Source: Faecalicatena sp.
GTDB lineage: Bacteria; Bacillota; Clostridia; Lachnospirales; Lachnospiraceae
Direction of reading: 5' to 3'
Assembly: GCA_009774255.1 (NCBI GenBank)
Contig: VSNK01000269.1
Location: forward strand, 1 to 7,643
DNA: 7,643 bases
The position numbers were made by a program, and so were the translations under genes. The notes under the pieces are model-generated. The model saw nothing but the letters and a program-made list of their open reading frames with translations, was not told where the DNA came from and searched no databases. Numbering within the stretch: the first letter of the stretch is position 1; each line of letters opens with the position of its first letter. Of this stretch, positions 1 through 5,302 are shown one piece after another.

Positions 1-506
1 AAGCCTCCGATATCAATGCCGACTGCCTTCGGGACTTGCATAATGTCCTGTCCTATGGTCATCATGGCCGCAAAGTCCTGTACAAAAGCCCGTACCTCTT
101 GAATACAGATATGATAAATGTTTCCGTTAAAATTCAGGTCCAATACTTTGCCTTCTGCCTGGAAAAATGCCTCATACTTTTCATAAAGCTCTGCAAAATG
201 TTTCGGCGGCAGTCCAATTGGAAGCTGGATCTGCACCACATCCTCCGACTGGATCAGCTCCTTTCCCTCTAGCTCCATTGCAATCGCAAACAGTGTGAGA
301 ATAAAGAACCGAAAGTCTAAAGTTTTATCCCTCTGATAAGGAATCCTCTGCTCACTCAGGGTATAGTATTTTCCTTCATGCTGAAGATACTGCTCACCTC
401 TGGCAGGCTTCTTGTCCAGTACATTCAGACCGCTTGTGAAAATAAAATGGCAGGTCTTCATATTTCGGTTACCATGATCCACCGCAACTCTAAGTTTCTT
501 AATCAT
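1..506 (-). CDS. ParM/StbA-like actin-family segregation ATPase, C-terminus beyond window
   Basis: This reading frame is open from an ATG at 504-506 to the left window edge and gives 168 residues. It starts MIKKLRVAVDHGNRNMKT, which fits the first phosphate-binding motif of actin-like ATPases (D-x-G-N-x-x-x-K). The visible part ends with VGIDIGG, the start of the second phosphate motif (DIGG, usually followed by T-T-D). Proteins of this family polymerise on ATP to push plasmid or element copies apart, working with a small DNA-binding adaptor (ParR-like) and a centromere. Neither partner is visible here and both may lie beyond the left edge. A Shine-Dalgarno sequence AAAGGAG lies 10 nt upstream of the start (517-523). 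An ATG at 511-513 is out of frame and stops after four codons, so it is not the start. The family call rests on the two motifs and on the occurrence of such genes in Tn1549-like elements. The nucleotide-binding core beyond DIGG is not seen. Confidence 0.82.
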   Translation of the reverse strand, partial: MIKKLRVAVDHGNRNMKTCHFIFTSGLNVLDKKPARGEQYLQHEGKYYTLSEQRIPYQRDKTLDFRFFILTLFAIAMELEGKELIQSEDVVQIQLPIGLPPKHFAELYEKYEAFFQAEGKVLDLNFNGNIYHICIQEVRAFVQDFAAMMTIGQDIMQVPKAVGIDIGG

Positions 507-528
507 ACATCATCTACTCCTTTGTCAT

Positions 529-551
529 TGATACATACTCTGTACGTATCA
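529..551. promoter_or_regulatory. Imperfect dyad upstream of the ParM-like gene, possible operator or centromere site
   Basis: Two 10-bp arms, TGATACATAC and GTACGTATCA, form an inverted repeat with one mismatch around a 3-bp centre. The dyad ends 6 bp before the Shine-Dalgarno sequence of the ParM-like gene. ParM systems are usually repressed by their ParR adaptor binding repeats at the promoter, so this is a reasonable operator or centromere candidate. A weak promoter can be drawn through it on the minus strand, with TTGCAC at 562-567 and TACAGA at 539-544 separated by 17 nt. The -10 box would then lie over the centre of the dyad. A partial match to half of it lies inverted at 616-626. The role is inferred; only the symmetry is observed. 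Confidence 0.4.
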
Positions 552-652
552 AATAGGGAAAGTGCAACGACATTTCTAAGAAAAATAAAAAGGCGGCATG
601 CACTACTGATAGTTTCATAGAGTATGACAGATCTATAAAAGAATTATATGTA

Positions 653-1225
653 TTAACGTGCGGATTCTATATCAGCCGTTGTGACCAATGCGTTCCGCTG
701 TAAATATTGGATTGCCTTTAAAGCATACTTGTGTGCTTCTTCACTGGAACCGGCAACAGCATCTTTTACTACACGGATATGATAGTCATGTTGGTGTGCG
801 TCAACAGCCGTATAATGGATACATACATCGGTAAGACCTCCAATCATATAAAGAGTATCCACATGAAGCCCTTTCAGCAGAATTTCTAAATCTGTTCCAA
901 AAAAAGCACTGTATCTGCGTTTAGAAATCAGATATTCACCCTCAATAGGATAAGTGAGTTTTGCGTAATCCGTATACGGTGAGCTTTCCATGCAATGAAT
1001 ACCCTCTGAACCATCCAATTCACGTCCAAAGTCTACCATATCAGGTCTGTGAACCTCTTTGATTTGGATAACAGGCAACTTTTTTTCCCTAAATACATCC
1101 AACACTCTTTTCCCATTGCGGATACATTCCCATTCGGGAGCGTCCATGTTGGATTCATTCATTTCTACAAAATCCTCCTGTTGGATGTCAATAACAAGCA
1201 GTGCGCTTTTTTCTTCAATTTTCAT
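653..1225 (-). CDS. Isochorismatase-family cysteine hydrolase
   Basis: This 190-residue protein has the length and fold signatures of the isochorismatase/nicotinamidase superfamily of cytosolic amide or vinyl-ether hydrolases. The opening strand ALLVIDIQQEDF carries the catalytic Asp (D13). Lys102 in ISKRRYSAF matches the catalytic lysine, and Cys135 in GGLTDVCIHYTA is the nucleophile, preceded by the characteristic G-G-x-x-T-D-x-C context. The triad is therefore intact. The substrate is not readable: nicotinamide, ureide-type compounds and isochorismate are all used by relatives. I chose the ATG at 1223-1225 over one at 1247-1249 because AAAGGA lies 8 nt upstream of it, whereas the earlier ATG has only A/T-rich sequence ahead of it. 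The chosen start overlaps the end of the upstream MATE gene by 11 nt, which suggests translational coupling and a shared mRNA. I see no clear terminator after the stop, so read-through into the ParM-like gene is possible. Confidence 0.88.
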   Translation of the reverse strand: MKIEEKSALLVIDIQQEDFVEMNESNMDAPEWECIRNGKRVLDVFREKKLPVIQIKEVHRPDMVDFGRELDGSEGIHCMESSPYTDYAKLTYPIEGEYLISKRRYSAFFGTDLEILLKGLHVDTLYMIGGLTDVCIHYTAVDAHQHDYHIRVVKDAVAGSSEEAHKYALKAIQYLQRNALVTTADIESAR

Positions 1226-2540
1226 ACATTTTTTCCTTTCTACATTCATTTTTATATATTACAAATCCAAGCAACGCCACAAGAATTTCCGTTGCAGGAT
1301 ATGTAAACCATATACCAGTCATTTTCCATAAATAAGATAGGAGAAACGCTGTCGGAATTACGAAAACAAGTCCTCGCAATACAGATAAAATATGCGCTGG
1401 TAATGCTCTCTCGACAGATGTAAAAAAAGTTGCAAGAATCATATTATATCCCACAAACGGCGCTGATATAAAATATAATTTCAAGCCCGTTACAGCAATC
1501 TCTTGTAGCTTTGCATTACATTCGTTGTTAAAAATTGCCGCGATTGGTTGTGCAAAAACAAAAATCAATACATACAAAACACCTGATAACGCAAAGGTAG
1601 TAAATATGGCATAATGCAGTACGGCTTGAATTTGCCCACGATCTCCTTGTCCATAAAAACGACTGATTAGCGGCTGCGCTCCTTGTGCAATCCCTGTATA
1701 AACCGCGACAACAACAAGAGAAATATTTGCAATAATACCGTAGGCTGCAACGCCGGTATTTCCTTCTAAATTCAAAATAATGGCATTAAAAGTAATCATT
1801 ACAATTCCAGATGAGATTTGTGCGATCAGAGAAGGAAAACCCAGTGATAAATCCCATCGGATGATTTTCATACAAATTCCAGTTCTTATGAAATGAAATG
1901 TATTTTTGTTTTTTGTCCAATGGGGAACCATCATGAAAATACTGATAACCGGTGATATTCCTGTTGCAAAAATAGCACCGAAAATTCCCATATTTAAGGG
2001 GAAGATAAATATATAATCCAGTATTACATTGGAAAAGCTCCCAATCAGCATTGCGCACATGGAAATTTGTGGATTTTCGTCATTTCTCACGAAGCAAAGC
2101 AATATGTCATTCAAAATAAAAGCCGGAGAAAAAAGCAGCAGCCACCGTAAATAAGTAACCGTCATTTTCAATACTGCCTGATTCGCGCCTAAAGCAAAAG
2201 CCAACTGTCTTGAACAGAAAATGCCAGGCAGCATAAATGTGATTGAAAATAATGCAGCAAGATATATGGTATTTGTGAAAATTCTGTTTACCAACTCTTG
2301 ATTTCCCTGGCTTTTACAGACAGAAAATTTTGTCGCTCCGCCCATGCCAAGCATTAATCCTGTGCCGTGAATAAAGTTATATACTGGAATCGCAAGATTT
2401 AATGCTGCCAGTCCGCTTGTTCCTAAGCCTTTGGAAACAAAGAATGTGTCTGCTAAAATATAGCAGGACACGCCTAATGTTCCAAAAACACTTAAAATTG
2501 TATACCGGAAAAATTCCCGGATGCATGTCTTTTGTTCCAT
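1215..2540 (-). CDS. MATE-family efflux transporter (second copy)
   Basis: This 441-residue polytopic membrane protein has the length and hydrophobic pattern of a 12-helix MATE (multidrug and toxic compound extrusion) antiporter, which exports organic cations or other small molecules in exchange for Na+ or H+. Family marks include helix 1 with LADTFFVSKGLGTSGLAALN, where Asp31 matches the acidic residue conserved in many MATE pumps. The paired repeats are visible as GMGGATKFSV and NDENPQIS in the first half and as GIAQGAQPLISRFYGQGD in the second. The start ATG at 2538-2540 has AGGAGG at 2549-2554, 8 nt away. The gene has its own promoter, overlapping the stop of the preceding MATE gene, and a terminator hairpin in its leader. 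It overlaps the cysteine hydrolase by 11 nt. By eye it is more A/T-rich than the sortase and primase genes, in keeping with separate acquisition. The substrate is unknown. Confidence 0.9.
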   Translation of the reverse strand: MEQKTCIREFFRYTILSVFGTLGVSCYILADTFFVSKGLGTSGLAALNLAIPVYNFIHGTGLMLGMGGATKFSVCKSQGNQELVNRIFTNTIYLAALFSITFMLPGIFCSRQLAFALGANQAVLKMTVTYLRWLLLFSPAFILNDILLCFVRNDENPQISMCAMLIGSFSNVILDYIFIFPLNMGIFGAIFATGISPVISIFMMVPHWTKNKNTFHFIRTGICMKIIRWDLSLGFPSLIAQISSGIVMITFNAIILNLEGNTGVAAYGIIANISLVVVAVYTGIAQGAQPLISRFYGQGDRGQIQAVLHYAIFTTFALSGVLYVLIFVFAQPIAAIFNNECNAKLQEIAVTGLKLYFISAPFVGYNMILATFFTSVERALPAHILSVLRGLVFVIPTAFLLSYLWKMTGIWFTYPATEILVALLGFVIYKNECRKEKMYEN

Positions 2541-2548
2541 GCGCTTCC

Positions 2549-2554
2549 CCTCCT
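2549..2554 (-). promoter_or_regulatory. Shine-Dalgarno of the second MATE gene
   Basis: AGGAGG sits 8 nt before the ATG. It begins only about 6 nt after the U-tract of the leader hairpin, so any change in folding of that leader could also affect ribosome access. Confidence 0.75.
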
Positions 2555-2560
2555 GAATCC

Positions 2561-2619
2561 AAAAAAATAACGCCAGCGCTTTCTATCTTCAATGGCCTAA
2601 TGATAGAAAGCCTGACGCT
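2561..2619 (-). terminator. Intrinsic terminator in the leader of the second MATE gene (putative attenuator)
   Basis: On the minus strand an arm at 2619-2602 (AGCGTCAGGCTTTCTATC) pairs with 2587-2569. This gives an 18-bp stem with two G-U pairs and one bulged G around a 14-nt loop. It is followed at once by A and seven U residues (2568-2561). This is a textbook Rho-independent terminator. It lies downstream of the gene's own promoter and just before its ribosome binding site, so a transcript would end before the coding region unless the hairpin is prevented from forming. It would also stop read-through from the preceding MATE gene. A smaller stem can form upstream between CCTTTT and AAGAGG in the 2622-2645 region. 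No leader peptide with a ribosome binding site was found. Confidence 0.8.
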
Positions 2620-2661
2620 GATCCTCTTTACCCGGCGGCAAAAGGTGCTTAAATCTTTTTT

Positions 2662-2690
2662 ATTTTAGCATATAAATTCATTCAACTCAA
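2662..2690 (-). promoter_or_regulatory. Promoter of the second MATE gene
   Basis: A -35 box TTGAGT (2685-2690) and a -10 box TAAAAT (2662-2667) are separated by exactly 17 nt, with TG at the extended -10 position (TGCTAAAAT). The -35 box overlaps the stop codon of the preceding MATE gene. Transcription would start near 2655, giving a leader of about 115 nt that contains the terminator hairpin. This is a sigma-A type match read from the sequence, with no expression data. Confidence 0.65.
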
Positions 2691-3982
2691 CTGATTTTAT
2701 TTAATCCTATTGCCAACATAAGTGTAAAAAGCTCCGCTACAAGGGGCGCGATCCAAATGGCATTGCCCCCAAACAATAGAGGCATACAGAAAATAGCAGC
2801 CGCTTTTATAACAATCCCTCTGCTTATTGCGATTATGTTTGCCTGTGCCGTCCTCTTAGTCGAAAACATAAAAGCGGTAAAAATGAGGTTCAGCGCCATT
2901 GGAATAAATGATAAAGCAAACATTGGCAATGCCATAGAGGCAGTTTGTACAAGGCTGTCATCTTTATTGAATATACAAATAACTGGTTCATCAAAGAAAA
3001 ATAATATACCGTAAATAAAAATGGATAAAACCAGGTTAATGATGATACCGCAGCGAAAAAACCAGTTCATTTCTTTTGTATCATGCTTTCCGTAACAATT
3101 TCCCCAAAGCGGCTGTAAGCCTTGAGCCACACCGGAAAGAATCGCATTTGCAAGCGAATAGATAAAACTCAAAACACTAAATGTAGAGACTCCTATGTCC
3201 CCGATCAAACCCGCAAGCATAAGGTTATAGCAAAGTGCGGTAACTGGCGTTGTCAGTTGTGAGATTGCTTCTGGTATTCCTCGTTTACATATTTTTCCGA
3301 TAAGCAGAAAATCAATTTTAAACGGCTTTATACGCAGCCGCCCTTTTTTCTTTACAAAATGCAAAAGAAGAATGATAACAGAAAATATCTGTCCTAAGCC
3401 GGAGGCAACTGCCGCTCCAATAATGCCCATGCCCAACGGAAAAATAAACAGCCAGTCTAAAAATATGTTCGCAGCCGCCCCTGCGCACATTCCCGCGAAT
3501 GATAAAACGGGAGAGCCGTCATTTCTGACAAAAACCGACAGACAGCTACTCATCAACATAGGAATTGAAAAAGCAGTATAATAAAATAAATAATCTGCCG
3601 ACATTTTGCGCATTGTATCACTTAACTTATATGCACCGCTTATATCAGCGATCTGCTGTGAAAATGTCATTCCGATTATCATTAGTACAGCAGAAAGTAA
3701 AGCAGTTAAAGTAATGGCAGTCATAAACGCATGATTTGCGCCGGCTTTATCCCCCCGCCCAAGCCGTATGGCAACTACGGTTGCGCCGCCCATTGGAAAC
3801 ATTGCGGCGACAGCAACAACAAAAGTAATAAAGGGTACAGCAATATTAACGGCTCCTAATGCCGCAAAACCAGCTCCTTGTCCGACAAAGATACCGTCAA
3901 CCACATTGTAGAGATAGGTTACAAATAGCCCTCCCATTGCCGGGAAAATGTAATTATATAAGGATTTTATCTTTATATTCAT
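2687..3982 (-). CDS. MATE-family efflux transporter (first copy)
   Basis: This 431-residue membrane protein has the usual MATE length and about 12 hydrophobic segments. Helix 1 reads YLYNVVDGIFVGQGAGFAALG, with Asp29 at the conserved acidic position. FPMGGATVVAIRLGRGD, VRNDGSPVLS and GVAQGLQPLWGNCYGKHD are MATE repeat signatures that line up with the same places in the neighbouring pump, but identity is low, so the two are not a recent tandem duplication. It is expected in the cytoplasmic membrane, exporting an unknown compound against a cation gradient. The frame stays open upstream to 4114, but I place the start at the ATG at 3980-3982. The upstream 44 codons run across a terminator hairpin and a promoter whose start site lies inside them, whereas GGAGG at 3993-3997 lies 10 nt before the chosen ATG. 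The gene stops in TGA at 2687-2689, within the promoter of the next pump. Confidence 0.9.
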   Translation of the reverse strand: MNIKIKSLYNYIFPAMGGLFVTYLYNVVDGIFVGQGAGFAALGAVNIAVPFITFVVAVAAMFPMGGATVVAIRLGRGDKAGANHAFMTAITLTALLSAVLMIIGMTFSQQIADISGAYKLSDTMRKMSADYLFYYTAFSIPMLMSSCLSVFVRNDGSPVLSFAGMCAGAAANIFLDWLFIFPLGMGIIGAAVASGLGQIFSVIILLLHFVKKKGRLRIKPFKIDFLLIGKICKRGIPEAISQLTTPVTALCYNLMLAGLIGDIGVSTFSVLSFIYSLANAILSGVAQGLQPLWGNCYGKHDTKEMNWFFRCGIIINLVLSIFIYGILFFFDEPVICIFNKDDSLVQTASMALPMFALSFIPMALNLIFTAFMFSTKRTAQANIIAISRGIVIKAAAIFCMPLLFGGNAIWIAPLVAELFTLMLAIGLNKIS

Positions 3983-4001
3983 AGAGAAAATACCTCCACA
4001 C

Positions 4002-4043
4002 AATAAAAAGTGGGATAAAACCTTAACTGGTCTTATCCCACTT
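4002..4043 (-). terminator. Intrinsic terminator in the leader of the first MATE gene (putative attenuator)
   Basis: Two 15-nt arms, 4043-4029 (AAGTGGGATAAGACC) and 4022-4008 (GGTTTTATCCCACTT), pair along their full length with a single G-U pair around a 6-nt loop. U-rich TTTATT follows, so with the end of the arm the U-run is UUUUUAUU. The hairpin lies between a strong promoter and the ribosome binding site of the pump. Default termination would leave a short leader RNA of about 75 nt. A small upstream hairpin (CAATC, six A, GATTG) can form just ahead of it. What would prevent termination is not evident: I found neither a known riboswitch fold nor a convincing leader peptide. Confidence 0.8.
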
Positions 4044-4085
4044 AAACAATCTTTTTTGATTGCAAGTCCTCTGACAAGTAGATTC

Positions 4086-4114
4086 ATTATATCATAGGAA
4101 ATTTTCGAAGTCAA
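4086..4114 (-). promoter_or_regulatory. Strong promoter of the first MATE gene
   Basis: A -35 box TTGACT (4109-4114) and a perfect -10 TATAAT (4086-4091) are separated by 17 nt, with TG one base before the -10 box (TGATATAAT), giving an extended -10 promoter. Transcription should start near 4079, leaving a leader of just under 100 nt. This is the best promoter in the window. Its strength makes the terminator downstream of it more meaningful, because a strong promoter followed by a leader terminator is the usual layout for attenuation-controlled resistance genes in Gram-positive bacteria. Confidence 0.75.
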
Positions 4115-4403
4115 TGTAATTGATGTGAAAAGTCAGCAAAAGATTTGTCATTTGTCATAATTCCATTGTCTGTTATGTACATTTCCACAATGCTCGTCTT
4201 TGATATCTTCTCTCCTTGGTACGAAATAGTGTGGTGCTGGCGTTATAACTCTTGCTTCCGGTTTCTTGCTTCTTTACCGTACATAAACATTTTCTTAGCG
4301 CATCAAATCTTCAGGAACGTAATTCCTCTATCAGTCTATTACCCTTTAATCATTCTGTGATATTCCGGCTGCATTCTAAATCTATCATCTCTTGATTCTC
4401 CTC
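4115..4403. other. 289-bp gap between sortase and cargo block, probable decayed or junction sequence
   Basis: No convincing gene is visible on either strand apart from the 12-codon ORF at 4350-4388. Continuing that frame beyond its stop, only two internal stops occur over roughly 70 codons, which could reflect a decayed coding sequence but is also possible by chance. A plus-strand frame at 4145-4360 encodes a hydrophobic 71-residue string but starts at TTG without a ribosome binding site. I found no terminator hairpin after the sortase and no clear direct repeats that would mark an insertion boundary with the other side of the cargo block. Confidence 0.4.
4350..4388 (-). CDS. 12-codon ORF after sortase B, possible stub of a truncated operon gene
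   Basis: The ORF reads MIDLECSRNITE and stops. It has a good Shine-Dalgarno, AGAGGAG at 4398-4404, 9 nt before the ATG, which touches the stop codon of the sortase gene. That spacing is typical of the next gene in an operon. No protein family is recognisable from 12 residues. It may be a genuine short peptide, the 5' remnant of a gene interrupted when the cargo block was acquired, or a chance ribosome binding site. The remnant reading is favoured by position but unproven. Confidence 0.3.
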   Translation of the reverse strand: MIDLECSRNITE

Positions 4404-5195
4404 TTAATTCTGAATTTTCTGTATCAGTTTCCCGTGTACCAGATAACGGTAATTCCTGTCCGTATTCACACAGGTCGAAAGTGTTACGATATGGTCTGAA
4501 TCGTTTATTATTACTCCCGTATCATAACCGGAATAGGAGAGTACTGTATCCACAAACTTCCGGAAATTCTCTGGCTCTGGAAAAGAGTAAGTATATCCAA
4601 TGCTCCCGTTCCGTCCTGCATAACAGGATATGATCTGATATTCCAGTACAACTCCCGGAACATAGATATAAAAACATGGATACTCTTGGTACAGGCTTTG
4701 ATCCTGATAACGGTCAAGCGTGCCGAACATGCTGCCATTTTTCATATTATGGCCATAGACAATGGTATTGCTGTCTGAAAAATCCGGCTGATTATGATAA
4801 TCCACAAAGATACTCCCGTTTTTATTTTCCTGACCGTCAAACATATGGTGCAAGTAATAGTAATTGTCCTTCCCACGTACTACCGGATAACTGATATCCA
4901 AAGCCGGAATCTGAATCCATGCGATAACATCCGGGTTCACTTTCTTAAGCCCTGCAAAATCAACCTGTAGATAAATATTTTCGGTATCCTCCGGTGATTC
5001 CTTTGAAGTTGCATCCTCTGACGATGGCTTGTCCTTTTCTTTCGGCTCCTGTACAAAATTCTGCAGTTCCTCATAAGTTTCCGTTCCCTGATGATATTCT
5101 GTATAAATACCAAACAGCTTCCACGCTGCAAATGCAAAAACTGCAAGAGAAGCAAGCAGCAAAATCAAAGATGCATAATCTCTCTTTTTTCTCAT
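4404..5195 (-). CDS. srtB: Class B sortase (transpeptidase)
   Basis: This 263-residue protein has a basic N-terminus (MRKKRDYASL) followed by one membrane segment at about residues 8-30, then an acidic, low-complexity linker (about 45-72) and a sortase domain. The catalytic residues are visible: His149 in TIVYGHNM, Cys242 in TLSTCVN and Arg250 just before the last strand (RYLVHGKL). Sortases of this class anchor surface proteins to the cell wall by cleaving a sorting motif. In conjugative elements they are thought to attach element-encoded surface proteins, but no substrate gene lies in this window. The start is ATG 5193-5195, with AGGAGG 9 nt upstream. The frame stays open back to a TTG at 5306 overlapping the primase stop, but that extension covers a hairpin and lacks a ribosome binding site. 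The class B call rests on the domain order and spacing; subclass is not resolved. Confidence 0.9.
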   Translation of the reverse strand: MRKKRDYASLILLLASLAVFAFAAWKLFGIYTEYHQGTETYEELQNFVQEPKEKDKPSSEDATSKESPEDTENIYLQVDFAGLKKVNPDVIAWIQIPALDISYPVVRGKDNYYYLHHMFDGQENKNGSIFVDYHNQPDFSDSNTIVYGHNMKNGSMFGTLDRYQDQSLYQEYPCFYIYVPGVVLEYQIISCYAGRNGSIGYTYSFPEPENFRKFVDTVLSYSGYDTGVIINDSDHIVTLSTCVNTDRNYRYLVHGKLIQKIQN

Positions 5196-5229
5196 GTATT
5201 GTTTCCTCCTGATAAATAAATGTTTCTGC

Positions 5230-5245
5230 TGAAAGCGCGCTTTCA
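5230..5245. repeat. 16-bp perfect palindrome upstream of sortase
   Basis: TGAAAGCGCGCTTTCA is a perfect self-complementary sequence 34 bp before the sortase start codon. It could be a repressor-type binding site or a short RNA hairpin. Its place between the terminator-like hairpin and the ribosome binding site suggests control of sortase expression, but no -35/-10 pair of good quality is seen nearby. Confidence 0.45.
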
Positions 5246-5255
5246 TATGCCTTCT

Positions 5256-5288
5256 ACAGAAAAGCCAGAGTGCTGTATCCTCTGGCTT
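5256..5288 (-). terminator. Terminator-like hairpin between primase and sortase genes
   Basis: The arms AAGCCAGAG (5288-5280) and CTCTGGCTT (5270-5262) are perfectly complementary, 9 bp around a 9-nt loop, followed on the minus strand by TTCTG so that the run reads CTTTTCTG. The U-tract is short, so this is probably a partial terminator or an RNA-processing element that lowers sortase expression relative to primase. It begins 15 nt after the primase stop codon. Confidence 0.5.
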
Positions 5289-5302
5289 ATGTAATTTATG
5301 TT

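Noticed and set aside
36..620. Two plus-strand ORFs (36-272 and 378-620)
   Set aside because: They are shadows of the minus-strand ParM-like gene and its upstream region; composition is implausible and no start signals are present.
575..652. Terminator for the hydrolase transcript
   Set aside because: There is a T-rich run on the minus strand near 581-597 but no stable stem ahead of it, so a terminator cannot be supported.
1226..1249. Longer start for the cysteine hydrolase
   Set aside because: No Shine-Dalgarno before ATG 1249; AAAGGA is well placed for ATG 1225, and the fold begins right after it.
1215..3982. Recent tandem duplication of the two MATE genes
   Set aside because: They share family motifs at matching places, but the sequence between motifs differs widely, as do the leaders.
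3983..4114. Longer start for the first MATE protein (44 extra residues)
   Set aside because: The extension spans a promoter whose start site lies inside it and a terminator hairpin, while a GGAGG sits just before the internal ATG at 3982.
4145..4360. Plus-strand 71-residue hydrophobic ORF between sortase and cargo
   Set aside because: It starts with TTG, has no ribosome binding site and no recognisable family; it lies opposite sequence that looks like decayed or junction DNA.
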